DNA from: Cyclobacteriaceae bacterium | GTDB taxonomy: Bacteria > Bacteroidota > Bacteroidia > Cytophagales > Cyclobacteriaceae | NCBI GenBank assembly: GCA_019694875.1 | Contig: JAIBBC010000001.1 | Location: 1,247,501 to 1,311,500, forward strand | Length of the DNA stretch: 64,000 nt | Direction: 5' to 3' | In this document: piece by piece, positions 19,397 to 28,505 of the stretch | How positions within the stretch are numbered: the first letter of the stretch is position 1 | Layout of the letters: every line of letters starts with the position of its first letter | The notes under the pieces: generated by a model | What the model saw: only the letters and a program-made list of their open reading frames with translations | What the model was told of the DNA's origin: nothing | Database searches by the model: none | Program-made: the position numbers and the translations under genes

Positions 19397-20088
19397 GCTT
19401 TGAAATACGCCTCCAGTTCTGCGAGCATGTTTTGATTGCCCCTGAGATCCTGAATCACCTTTCCTTTTTCAAGGATTACAATTCTTTCGCAAATTTCGGT
19501 AACGTGATTGAGATCGTGACTTGAAATTAAATATGTGATGCTGCGTTGTTTGCGTTCTTCCAGTAGAAGATTTTTTACACGGATTTGTGAAGTCGGGTCG
19601 AGGTTTTCAAACGGCTCGTCAAGCATGATGATTTGCGGAGTGCCCATGAATGCTGCCGCAATCCCCACCTTTTTCAAATTACCTTTTGAAAGGTCGCTGA
19701 TGTATTTGTCTTTACCGATTATTTCTCCGTTGAACAGTTCTTCAAACTTTTGATAAAAGCTCTTCATGTCCGCATCGGAGTAATTGTGCAACTTGCCAAC
19801 GAAACGGAAGTATTCATCGGGTGTGAGGTAAGGAATCAAAAAGCCCTCATCCAGAAATGATCCGAGATACGACTTCCACTCATCATTTCCCTGAACGTTT
19901 TTTCCATTTATCTCAACCTTTCCTTCTGTTGGCCGGATGAGATCAAGCATCGTCCGGAACAAAGTTGTCTTTCCGGCACCGTTGTTACCTACGAGCCCAA
20001 AGCTTTCATTTTGACCGATGGATAGTTCTGCGATGTCGAGAACGGTAACATTCTTATAAACCTTTTTGAGTGATTGTATGGAGATCAT
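19393..20088 (-). CDS. ABC transporter ATP-binding protein
   Basis: A 231-residue ABC ATPase. Walker A is GNNGAGKTT (about 34-42), the signature LSKGNLKKVG, Walker B IIMLDEPFENLDP and the H-loop SSHD. It resembles the YtrB/CcmA-like group of single-domain exporter ATPases. It follows the DUF5687 permease by 6 bases, so the two should form a two-gene exporter. The substrate is unknown. Its partner is unlike CcmB, so it is unlikely to be the missing CcmA. Confidence 0.9.
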   Translation of the reverse strand: MISIQSLKKVYKNVTVLDIAELSIGQNESFGLVGNNGAGKTTLFRTMLDLIRPTEGKVEINGKNVQGNDEWKSYLGSFLDEGFLIPYLTPDEYFRFVGKLHNYSDADMKSFYQKFEELFNGEIIGKDKYISDLSKGNLKKVGIAAAFMGTPQIIMLDEPFENLDPTSQIRVKNLLLEERKQRSITYLISSHDLNHVTEICERIVILEKGKVIQDLRGNQNMLAELEAYFKA

Positions 20089-20094
20089 AGTGTT

Positions 20095-21570
20095 TTAATC
20101 TTGTCTGAATCCTTCTGCGATAGAATATTTTAACCGCTCGAGTCGTTTGACGGTGAGATTTAAGAGATAAGGCCGCAACACGATTCCCAGTACTCCGGTT
20201 AAGCCGATTGCGATGATACCCAGATCGGACCGCCCAAAGCTTGCAAACGGCACATAAATAACATACGGACTTAACAGAAGGGGAATGCCCATAACCCATT
20301 GGGCTGCACCAACTCCCTGGTAATTCATGGAACCGCCTTTGGTCAGGTTTATTTTTTTCGGCCCCCACATGGCCATATTCAATATGATGAAGATGTTTAC
20401 ACCCAGGTTAAACAGGGTTAGCATTGCATTTGCGAAAATGATGTCCCATCCAAACCAGGCATAGGGTATGCTTAATAAAAAGCAAAAGACCGTTACTGTA
20501 TTCAGCAACCAATACTTCGATTCAACGAATTGACGCAGCGAGACGGGGCGTGTAAGTGTAAAATCCAAATGACTGGCTTGCCAGCTATACAAGTACTGCC
20601 CGTAGTTGATCATGAAGATACCGGTGATAAACAAACCAACGAATAGCAGGAACCAGGGCATGCCTTCGCGGTATTTATCCTGCGTATAAAAAATAAGACC
20701 GTATAGCAAAAAAAGCCCGGACATGTATAAAACGGTGCGCGGCCGCTTGTTGCGGAAGATGAGCTTGAGTTCGAGATTGATCCAATCCCCGACATTCCCG
20801 AAGCCTTGCAGAAATGAAAAATCCTGTGCTTTACGTTTAACCGTGCTGATTTGCTGTTCATCAGTGTAAACGCCTTGAATAAAAAACCGGTAGCAGAAGA
20901 AATATAGAGTACACAGCAACAAAATGATTAGCAACAGTACACTCGCCCCACTGGCAGCTCCTGAAAACAATGCTGCGGAGATGTCAGACAATTTGAACCA
21001 ACTGTAATAATCGGCTGCTGCAAGCAGCGAGAAGAAGATTACAAAAACCAGGATGCCCCAGATTGAATCATCAAGCTGTTTTTTAAAAATTATAACGAGA
21101 TAATGTAAGGCAAGACTTATCGTCCAGATGGAAAGGATCCATGTACACGCTCCACCCAGACCGAATTTGCCAGCCACTACCGTGAACGCAAAAGGCGTAA
21201 ATAAGAGGAGCACCAAAAAATTCATTACATGAACCAACGATTTGATAAGCAGAAAGTGCATGATGCCTGATCGCTTCATCGGCAAATGCAGATAGGGTTG
21301 AATATCTATCACGGGCAGGTTCTGAATCATATAGCGCATCACAAACTCTACTACGAAGTAATAGAGCAGCAGCATGTTCAGAAATGTGAAGCTATCGTCC
21401 TGACCGAGCCCTTTAGTGATAAGGGTGTTGAGCGTGAAGCCGAATGCCAGTGAGTACCCTACCATCATCAGTGCCATGATGCCCAGGAAAACGGACGTAG
21501 CTACATCTTTGTTAAAGGATGCTGACCGGGTGAATTTTTTCCAGCCGTGGTCGAGAAGCGTTGTAACCAT
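20095..21570 (-). CDS. DUF5687 ABC permease
   Basis: A 491-residue membrane protein with about twelve hydrophobic segments, matching the DUF5687 family of Bacteroidota ABC permeases. The ATG at 21570 (MVTTLLDHGWKKF) is preferred to the one at 21630, because the longer reading would run across a clear terminator hairpin at 21605-21627. It is paired with the ATPase gene 6 bases downstream. What it carries is unknown. Confidence 0.8.
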   Translation of the reverse strand: MVTTLLDHGWKKFTRSASFNKDVATSVFLGIMALMMVGYSLAFGFTLNTLITKGLGQDDSFTFLNMLLLYYFVVEFVMRYMIQNLPVIDIQPYLHLPMKRSGIMHFLLIKSLVHVMNFLVLLLFTPFAFTVVAGKFGLGGACTWILSIWTISLALHYLVIIFKKQLDDSIWGILVFVIFFSLLAAADYYSWFKLSDISAALFSGAASGASVLLLIILLLCTLYFFCYRFFIQGVYTDEQQISTVKRKAQDFSFLQGFGNVGDWINLELKLIFRNKRPRTVLYMSGLFLLYGLIFYTQDKYREGMPWFLLFVGLFITGIFMINYGQYLYSWQASHLDFTLTRPVSLRQFVESKYWLLNTVTVFCFLLSIPYAWFGWDIIFANAMLTLFNLGVNIFIILNMAMWGPKKINLTKGGSMNYQGVGAAQWVMGIPLLLSPYVIYVPFASFGRSDLGIIAIGLTGVLGIVLRPYLLNLTVKRLERLKYSIAEGFRQD

Positions 21571-21604
21571 GTTGCTAAAAATAGTAACTGTAGCGGCATA
21601 AAAA

Positions 21605-21627
21605 AAGAGGCTGTGGTGCAGCCTCTT
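21605..21627 (-). terminator. Terminator of the amino-acid permease gene
   Basis: A perfect nine-pair stem AAGAGGCTG / CAGCCTCTT with a five-base loop; on the minus strand it is followed by a run of seven T's. It begins 22 bases behind the stop of the permease gene at 21649 and also rules out the long reading of the DUF5687 gene. Confidence 0.88.
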
Positions 21628-21648
21628 CAATGTTATTTCAAAATCCCG

Positions 21649-23154
21649 TTACGGATTGTTCTTCAATTTGCTGCGGTGTCTGCTGTAGGTAAAATAAACT
21701 ACCAGACCGATGGCCATCCAAACGGCAGCTACCGTAAGCGTTTTGCTGTCGATGGCTGCGATCATCGCGGTACAAATTATCGCTCCCAGGATTGGCACTA
21801 ACGGGAATGATTTTGACGACAACGGTGACTTAAACGGCCGATCGATGTTTGGTGATTTGATTCTCAGAATCCAAACGCCAAGGCTTACCAGTACGAAGGC
21901 GAATAACGTTCCGAAGCTTGTCAGACCTCCCGCAACGTGACCGGGCACAAATGCCGCAAACAATCCAACGAATACAAACAGAATCCAGTTTGAGCGATAA
22001 GGTGTTTGAAAACGCGGGTGCAGTACACTGAATACTTTTGGAATAAGCCCGTCTGTGCTCATCGTATAAAACACGCGGCTCTGACCCAACAACATCACCA
22101 GGATCACCGATGAGAATCCGGCAAGGATAGCGATGGTAACAGCTGTTGAAAGCCACTGATACCCCGGCATGTAATGGCTGATGGCATACGCCACAGAAGC
22201 TTCACCTCCTTTTTGCGGATCAGCAAAATCCTGCCATGGGGCAACACCGGTTAACACGTGACCGAACAAAATGTATAAGACTGTACATACTACCAATGAT
22301 CCGAGAATACCGATCGGCATATCGCGTTTCGGATTTTTTGCTTCCTGCGCTGCAGTGGAAACCGCATCGAAGCCGATAAAGGCGAAGAACACAATCGCGG
22401 CACCACCTAACACTCCGCCCCATCCGAACTTGTTCCATTCGGTATATTCACGGATTACTTTTCCGGACTGATCGATTACAGGCGCTGCGCCTTCCGGAAT
22501 CATGTAAGGTGTATGATTTGCCGGATCAATGAACTGCCATCCGATAAAGATGAACAACAATACGATTGCTACTTTGATAAATACAATGATCGCGTTTACG
22601 AATGCTGACTCCTGCGTTCCTTTGATCAGAAGCAGGGTTAACAACAAAAGAATGATTAATGCGGGTGCATTAATAATACCCTGATGGAAAACTCCGGCCG
22701 AGTCGGTAATACTTTCGAACGGAGAGTGACACCACTCGTATGGAATCCCCCCTCCCAGAAGCCGGTTTAGATATTCACTCCAGGCAATACTCACGGTGGC
22801 TGCTCCCAATGCATACTCCATGATAAGCGCCCAACCGATAATCCAGGCAACAATCTCGCCCATGGTTACATAGCTGTAAGCATATGCACTACCCGCTACC
22901 GGGATCATGGATGCAAATTCGGCATAACACAATCCCGCAAAGGCACAACCTACAGCGGCAATGATAAATGAAATGGTAACAGCAGGACCGGCAGCCTGGC
23001 CGGCAGCGGCAGCAGTACGAACAAACAGTCCGGCACCGATGATCGCTCCGATTCCGAGCGCGATCAGGTTGGCAGGACCCAGCGTTCGCTTCAATCCTTT
23101 TTCATTACTGGCTGCCAGTAACTGTTCAAGAGGCTTCTTGACAAACAAACTCAT
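21649..23154 (-). CDS. APC-family amino-acid permease
   Basis: A 501-residue inner-membrane carrier with 12 to 14 hydrophobic helices. The glycine-rich first helix GIGAIIGAGLFV and the VAGSAYAYSYVTMGE segment in helix 3 belong to the APC superfamily, closest by eye to the YfnA/CAT (cationic amino-acid transporter) group. FAFIGFDAVSTAAQEAKNP is the usual helix 6 motif. It stands alone with its own terminator. The amino acid carried cannot be read. Confidence 0.92.
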   Translation of the reverse strand: MSLFVKKPLEQLLAASNEKGLKRTLGPANLIALGIGAIIGAGLFVRTAAAAGQAAGPAVTISFIIAAVGCAFAGLCYAEFASMIPVAGSAYAYSYVTMGEIVAWIIGWALIMEYALGAATVSIAWSEYLNRLLGGGIPYEWCHSPFESITDSAGVFHQGIINAPALIILLLLTLLLIKGTQESAFVNAIIVFIKVAIVLLFIFIGWQFIDPANHTPYMIPEGAAPVIDQSGKVIREYTEWNKFGWGGVLGGAAIVFFAFIGFDAVSTAAQEAKNPKRDMPIGILGSLVVCTVLYILFGHVLTGVAPWQDFADPQKGGEASVAYAISHYMPGYQWLSTAVTIAILAGFSSVILVMLLGQSRVFYTMSTDGLIPKVFSVLHPRFQTPYRSNWILFVFVGLFAAFVPGHVAGGLTSFGTLFAFVLVSLGVWILRIKSPNIDRPFKSPLSSKSFPLVPILGAIICTAMIAAIDSKTLTVAAVWMAIGLVVYFTYSRHRSKLKNNP

Positions 23155-23267
23155 TGATTATACGGTTAGGTAAAACTTCAGTAGCCCTAAAAGTACTAAG
23201 AATAATGAATTTGCCTATGCCACAGAATGGGCTAAGACTCAATTTATTACGCAAGCGGCACGATTTC

Positions 23268-23933
23268 CTAAGCCGATTGCTCTTCGGCCTTGGATTCGCC
23301 TGTTGGGGGAATGGAATCTGACAATGGCTGAGTATCTTCGATATAGGTAACGGGTTGTTCCTTTTCTTTGAAGAATCGCTTTTGCATGATTAAAATGATC
23401 ACAACACCGATAAAAATAGATGAGTCAGCAATGTTGAACACCGGGCTGAAGAATTCAAAATAGTCACCGCCAATAAACGGTACCCAGTGCGGCCAGATCA
23501 AATCGAAGATCGGGAAATAAAGCATGTCGATTACTTGCCCATGAAACCACGGGGTGGGTGCATCAGCTGGAGCATTGTTAAGAAACACCCCGTAAAATGT
23601 GCTATCGATTACGTTGCCTACGGCTCCGCCTAAAATCAGTCCCATGCAAATGAGAAAACCGTTGTGCGCTCCGCGCTTCGCCATCTTTAATAAATAGTAA
23701 CTGATGCCAATCATCGCACCGATGCGAAAGATTGTCAGAGCCAGTTTTCCAAACTCGTTATCCCACTTAATGCCGAAGGCCATGCCGGGATTCAACAAAT
23801 AATGAATCCGGAACCAGTCGCCAAATACATATATCTCTTCGTGGAGGTACATGTTATTGTACACCAGGATTTTTGACGCCTGATCGATGAGAATGACGAT
23901 GAAGGCAACGAGAAAATATTTTAGAATCTTCAT
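23268..23933 (-). CDS. lspA: Lipoprotein signal peptidase
   Basis: A 221-residue inner-membrane aspartic protease that cuts the signal from prolipoproteins after lipid attachment. Four hydrophobic helices are seen, and both catalytic motifs: GGAVGNVIDS (with Asp) and VFNIADSSIFIG (with Asp). The loop between them is long (about 40 residues), and the tail from about 190 is polar and extended compared with the 160-residue proteobacterial enzyme; both are common in this phylum. It lies 55 bases behind ileS, a neighbour pair conserved in many bacteria. The tail is rich in Pro, Glu and Ser. Confidence 0.96.
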   Translation of the reverse strand: MKILKYFLVAFIVILIDQASKILVYNNMYLHEEIYVFGDWFRIHYLLNPGMAFGIKWDNEFGKLALTIFRIGAMIGISYYLLKMAKRGAHNGFLICMGLILGGAVGNVIDSTFYGVFLNNAPADAPTPWFHGQVIDMLYFPIFDLIWPHWVPFIGGDYFEFFSPVFNIADSSIFIGVVIILIMQKRFFKEKEQPVTYIEDTQPLSDSIPPTGESKAEEQSA

Positions 23934-23949
23934 TTAGTATAGTATAGCG

Positions 23950-23984
23950 ATCCACAGACAAACGTTAATCTGTCGTCTGTGGAT
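23950..23984. repeat. Inverted repeat between ileS and lspA
   Basis: ATCCACAGAC at 23950-23959 and GTCTGTGGAT at 23975-23984 are perfect ten-base arms round a 15-base spacer. There is no T-run behind it on the minus strand, so it is a poor terminator; it may be an mRNA processing or folding element between the two genes. It fills most of the 55-base gap. Confidence 0.6.
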
Positions 23985-23988
23985 AATA

Positions 23989-26900
23989 TTATTTACGAGT
24001 AACCTTAACCTTCAGGTTGAAATCTTCCATTTCGATTTCCACCGCATCGCTTAAGCTGGATTTAATTTCCAACGCCAATGCCTGCGTTTCCGTGCGGATG
24101 TAATCCGAAAATTCCGTAATGGCTTTATCGACTTCTGCAGAACTCGCTTCCAGTTCAACCGAAATCTTATCAAGCACTTCCAGACCCATGTCTTTGCGGA
24201 GATTTTGAATGCGGTTCACGAAATCGCGGGCCGTTCCTTCTTTCCTCAACGCATCCGTCAGGGTGATGTCGAGCGCCACCGTAACATTGCCTTCGCTGGC
24301 TACCGACCAGCCCGGGATATCTTCCGAAGAAATCAAAACATCTTCTCCTACGAGGTCGAATCCGCCTTTGCTGAGTTTGCCTTTCTTCTCGATTGTCTGA
24401 ATATCCTCTTTTGCGAAGGAAGCAATCACGGCAGAAACTTCTTTCATCTTCGGACCGTACTGCTTGCCGAGCTTGGCCAGGTTCGGTTTCACTTTCTTCA
24501 CCAGCAGATCTGACGTGTCATCGATATACTGAATCTCTTTCACGTTAACTTCTGCCTTGATAATATCTTCCACGCTCTTTACCCGCTGCGCAAATTTTTC
24601 ATCCAGTACGGGAAGCAACACCTTTTGCAGGGGAGTCCGTACTTTAATTTTGCTGTTTTTGCGGATGGAGTGCACCAGCGAACAAATGCGCTGGGCGTAG
24701 TCCATCGAAATCTTAAGCTCGGTATCCTTACGGTTCGGCTGAGCCTTCACCAACAAGGTATGGTGCACCGATTCGTACTGCAAGGGAGTATTGTTGGCTT
24801 TTGCCTTTTGGCGGATGTTGTCTGTCAGGTTCTTATACAGCCACTCGCTGAAGAATGGCGCAATGGGCGACATCAATTGGGCTGTCACAATCAAACATTC
24901 GTACAGCGTTTCGTAAGCCGCTTTTTTATCGACTGACATTCCAGCCGTAGTTCCGGCAGAGGTCGGTTGCCAGAAACGCTTCCGGTTGAGGCGAACATAC
25001 CAGTTCGACAGGTGATCGTTGACAAACTCCTGGACAGCGCGTGCAGCTTTCGTTGGCTCGTAATCGTTGTACGCAGCTGTAACCTCTTCGATGAGTGATT
25101 GTTCTTTTGTGATAATCCACTTATCGAGCGGGGTCAGCTTGTCCCACGCCACGTTATTCATTTCGTCCTTTTCGAAGCCATCGATGTTCGCGTAAAGCGC
25201 AAAGAAGGAGTATGTGTTGATGAGCGTTCCGAAGAACTTCCGCTGGGTTTCAACGATTCCGTCAAAGTCGAACTTCAGGTTATCCCAAGGCGGTGCATTT
25301 TCAATCATGTACCAGCGCACCACATCGGCTCCGTATTTCGAAAGGCTTTCGAACGGATTTACCACGTTGCCTTTGCTCTTACTCATCTTGTTGCCGTTTT
25401 TATCGAGCACAAGACCGTTCGAAATCACGTTTTTAAACGCTACGCCCGGATTATTTACCTTTTTGTTAACCGCTTTAATCTCCTCACTCGATTCGCTCAA
25501 CAGGTTTGCGATCGCGTGAAGCGTAAAGAACCAGCCGCGTGTCTGATCCACACCTTCTGCAATGTAATCGGCCGGATAACTTTTTTCGAACACGTCTTTG
25601 TTCTCGAATGGGTAGTGCCATTGTGCATACGGCATTGCGCCTGAATCGAACCAAACGTCAATCAGATCGCTTTCGCGATACATCGGCTCGCCCTTGCTGC
25701 TCACGAGGATAATTTCGTCTACATAAGGTCTGTGAAGATCAAATTCCGAATTGCGAATGTCGAATGTCGAATTTGCTATGCCGGCCTTCCTGGCTTTTTC
25801 AACTTCCTGTTCAAGTTGTGCTACCGAGCCGATGCAAATTTCTTCTTTACCGTCTTTCGTTCTCCAGATCGGAAGCGGTGTTCCCCAATAGCGTGAACGC
25901 GAGAGGTTCCAGTCGACCAGGTTCTCAAGCCAGTTTCCAAAGCGACCCGTTCCGGTTGATTCCGGTTTCCAGTTAATGGTTTTGTTGGTCTCCACCATTT
26001 TACCCTTCAGCGCAGTGGTTTTGATGAACCAGCTGTCGAGCGGATAATACAGTACGGGCTTATCGGTGCGCCAGCAGTGCGGATACGTGTGTTCGTACTT
26101 CTCTACTTTAAAGGCCTTATTCTCTTCTTTCAGAATGATCGAGATAATTACATCGGTGTTTTTGTAATCTGCGTTGCTTTCATCTTCATTCGTATAATTC
26201 TTAACATAGAAGTCGTCATCGCCCAGCGGCTTGTGGGTTTTGATGCTGTACTTCGCTACGCCTTCTTTCAGTTTGGCACCGATCGCGGAAATAAACTTTC
26301 CTTTCCGGTCAACGGTGGGTACTTCGTTTCCGCCTTCATCTTTCACGGTCATGGCCGGGATGCCGTTTTGTTTTGCTACGCGGAAGTCGTCTGCACCGAA
26401 AGTCGGAGAGATGTGAACAACACCCGTACCGTCTTCGGTAGTTACGAAGTCGCCCGTCACTACATGGAATGCTTTGTTTACATCCGTTAACGGCTGAATG
26501 TACGGCATGAGTTGCTCGTACTCAACGCCCGCAAGTTGCGATCCCTTGAAATCCGTAACATGACTTTTTACTTCAAGGCCTTCTTTCTCGAGGTTCTTGA
26601 TGATTGATGCCACACTGCCCTCAAATACACTGGCTGCGCGGTCTTTTGCTACGATAATGGTTTGCGGAGTTTTGGTGTACGGGTTAACCGTGACAAACTT
26701 CGAATACACAATGTTCGGCCCAACCGCCAGTGCCGTGTTTGACGGAAGTGTCCACGGAGTGGTTGTCCAAGCTAGGATGTATAAGTCACCGACTGTGCGT
26801 GAATGAAACAGGGATTCTGATTTTGCATTCCGCTTCACCTTAAACTGCGCAACGATAGACGTGTCTTTCACATCCTTGTAGCAGCCGGGCAGGTTGAGTT

Positions 26901-27480
26901 CGTGCGAGCTGAGTCCTGTGCCGGCAGCGGGTGAGTAGGGTTGAATGGTGTATCCTTTATATAGGAGTTGCTTGTCGTAGAACTGTTTTAAGATCCACCA
27001 CAACGATTCGATGTATTCTTTTTCGTAAGTGATGTACGGATTTTTCAGATCGACCCAATAACCCATCTTCAGGGTGAGGTCGTCCCACTGATCTTTATAC
27101 ATCATCACCGTTTCGCGGCACTTTTTGTTATACTCTTCAATAGAGATTTTGCGGCCGATATCGTCTTTGGTGATGCCGAGTTGTTTTTCAACCTGCAGCT
27201 CAACCGGGAGACCGTGCGTATCCCAACCGCCTTTGCGTTTTACCTGGTAGCCCTGCAGGGTTTTGTACCGGCAGAAAATGTCTTTCACGGTACGGGCCAT
27301 CACGTGGTGAATGCCCGGGGTTCCGTTGGCCGATGGAGGGCCTTCGTAGAAAGTAAAGGTCTCGGCACCCTCGCGGTTGGACACCGATTTTTCAAAAATT
27401 TTCTCCTCTTTCCAGAATTTCAGGATTTCCTCTGCGATTGTGGCAAAATTGACGTCTTTGTGCTCTTTGTACGTGCTCAC
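23989..27480 (-). CDS. ileS: Isoleucine-tRNA ligase, long eukaryote-like type
   Basis: A 1163-residue class I synthetase. The ATP-binding HIGH-like motif appears as PSANGTPGIHHVMARTVKD (residues about 49-67) and KMSKSKGN marks the second site; the CP1 editing domain lies between. PGIHH and the great length place it with the eukaryote-like IleS type, usual in Bacteroidota. An odd segment near residues 569-580 (ANSTFDIRNSEF) is coded by a tandem heptamer repeat and looks like an insertion in a surface loop. It is followed by lspA after 55 bases. Confidence 0.97.
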   Translation of the reverse strand: MSTYKEHKDVNFATIAEEILKFWKEEKIFEKSVSNREGAETFTFYEGPPSANGTPGIHHVMARTVKDIFCRYKTLQGYQVKRKGGWDTHGLPVELQVEKQLGITKDDIGRKISIEEYNKKCRETVMMYKDQWDDLTLKMGYWVDLKNPYITYEKEYIESLWWILKQFYDKQLLYKGYTIQPYSPAAGTGLSSHELNLPGCYKDVKDTSIVAQFKVKRNAKSESLFHSRTVGDLYILAWTTTPWTLPSNTALAVGPNIVYSKFVTVNPYTKTPQTIIVAKDRAASVFEGSVASIIKNLEKEGLEVKSHVTDFKGSQLAGVEYEQLMPYIQPLTDVNKAFHVVTGDFVTTEDGTGVVHISPTFGADDFRVAKQNGIPAMTVKDEGGNEVPTVDRKGKFISAIGAKLKEGVAKYSIKTHKPLGDDDFYVKNYTNEDESNADYKNTDVIISIILKEENKAFKVEKYEHTYPHCWRTDKPVLYYPLDSWFIKTTALKGKMVETNKTINWKPESTGTGRFGNWLENLVDWNLSRSRYWGTPLPIWRTKDGKEEICIGSVAQLEQEVEKARKAGIANSTFDIRNSEFDLHRPYVDEIILVSSKGEPMYRESDLIDVWFDSGAMPYAQWHYPFENKDVFEKSYPADYIAEGVDQTRGWFFTLHAIANLLSESSEEIKAVNKKVNNPGVAFKNVISNGLVLDKNGNKMSKSKGNVVNPFESLSKYGADVVRWYMIENAPPWDNLKFDFDGIVETQRKFFGTLINTYSFFALYANIDGFEKDEMNNVAWDKLTPLDKWIITKEQSLIEEVTAAYNDYEPTKAARAVQEFVNDHLSNWYVRLNRKRFWQPTSAGTTAGMSVDKKAAYETLYECLIVTAQLMSPIAPFFSEWLYKNLTDNIRQKAKANNTPLQYESVHHTLLVKAQPNRKDTELKISMDYAQRICSLVHSIRKNSKIKVRTPLQKVLLPVLDEKFAQRVKSVEDIIKAEVNVKEIQYIDDTSDLLVKKVKPNLAKLGKQYGPKMKEVSAVIASFAKEDIQTIEKKGKLSKGGFDLVGEDVLISSEDIPGWSVASEGNVTVALDITLTDALRKEGTARDFVNRIQNLRKDMGLEVLDKISVELEASSAEVDKAITEFSDYIRTETQALALEIKSSLSDAVEIEMEDFNLKVKVTRK
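25747..25774. repeat. Four tandem heptamers inside ileS
   Basis: The plus strand reads CGAATTG, CGAATGT, CGAATGT, CGAATTT in direct succession. The 28 bases lie within the ileS frame and code for part of the ANSTFDIRNSEF loop. This sort of CGAATxT tandem is more usual between genes in Bacteroidota, which is from general experience and not shown here. Confidence 0.75.
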
Positions 27481-27636
27481 GGTTCAAAAAAATAGAGCGC
27501 AATTTAGGATATTTTAGGCATTGGGAATCAGGCGGTGGCAATCTTCTCGACCAATACCAGCGGCCCAAAATTCTGAGGCGGCCGAGGAATCATAATGAGT
27601 GAATGCTATTTTTATTATCTCTAGCTTTTTAATCCG

Positions 27637-28491
27637 TTGAAATCGAAATGGATCATATTTGTTTTCCTGTTCGGGTGCTCTGGCAACAAGGCATCCCACG
27701 AAGTGGAGATTGATTCGACTGGAATGGTTGAGAGCACGGCAACTACGGACGAAATTCCGCGCTATACCGACCGAGGAGAGAGATTTGAAGTCAAATTTCT
27801 GAGTACTGATGACTCAGTCGCCAGATATGTTTCTTTTCTGAATGAGGACGTGTCAATTGAAGAAATACAAGCCCACGTAAGAATTTGGCAAATTGAAAGC
27901 GTAAGAGAAATTGGCATTTATGTAAAAAAGCGGGCGATTGAACTTGGGCAACAGATAGAAGTTGTGACCATGCTCGAAGAAGAGCCGGGAGAACAATCAG
28001 AATTTTATGTTGTTGCAGTTTATGAATTTCACGATCAAAGTCATTTAACGCGAGTTGCTACTTTTCGTATTGTCAGCAACAATTTGATCGAACAGTATAA
28101 TGCTGTTCAGAATGTTTGGGGGAAATACGAAGAAAACAACGATGAGCGTTTTGAAATTTTCTTTGAGAAATTCAAACTGGACTCAGTTTTTCAGCATGTG
28201 CGCGTACAATTTCCTTTTTTGGATGAACGCGTTAATTTGGATAATGACTCTGGGCCTGATGAGTTTATTACAGACTCTATAGAAGAAGATGATTGGACGT
28301 TTGCAAATTTTAATTACGATGAGTCGATCGCAAAGCGCGGATTAGATGCCTACACGCAAGAAGTTAAGGTTGAAAAGGATCGAGCCGTAATTGAGATTCG
28401 TGGCGTTGATAATGGAATATGGATTGACTACTACTTCGAAAGGCAGAACGGGAAGTGGGTGTTAATTTCTGGAAAAGACTCTTCGAATTAA
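27637..28491 (+). CDS. Predicted lipoprotein of unknown function
   Basis: A 284-residue protein that I do not recognise. It has a short lipoprotein signal (hydrophobic residues 5-13, lipobox LFGC with Cys14) and then an acidic, polar body without repeats or clear motifs; the tail from about 250 (YYFERQNGKWVLISGKD) looks like the last strands of a NTF2-like or DUF4348-like fold, which is only a guess. The start is TTG, as no ATG is in frame near it. It heads a plus-strand trio in an accessory stretch with 14 bases to the next gene. Confidence 0.65.
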   Translation: MKSKWIIFVFLFGCSGNKASHEVEIDSTGMVESTATTDEIPRYTDRGERFEVKFLSTDDSVARYVSFLNEDVSIEEIQAHVRIWQIESVREIGIYVKKRAIELGQQIEVVTMLEEEPGEQSEFYVVAVYEFHDQSHLTRVATFRIVSNNLIEQYNAVQNVWGKYEENNDERFEIFFEKFKLDSVFQHVRVQFPFLDERVNLDNDSGPDEFITDSIEEDDWTFANFNYDESIAKRGLDAYTQEVKVEKDRAVIEIRGVDNGIWIDYYFERQNGKWVLISGKDSSN

Positions 28492-28505
28492 CACTTTTTG
28501 AGTAT

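Noticed and set aside
19393-20088. The ABC ATPase as the missing CcmA
   Set aside because: It is paired with a DUF5687 permease 6 bases upstream and lies on the opposite strand to the ccm row, so its own partner explains it.
21571-21630. Upstream ATG for the DUF5687 permease
   Set aside because: The extension crosses a perfect terminator hairpin of the upstream gene.
25099-25644. 181-codon plus-strand frame
   Set aside because: It is antisense to ileS, which is certain from its motifs.
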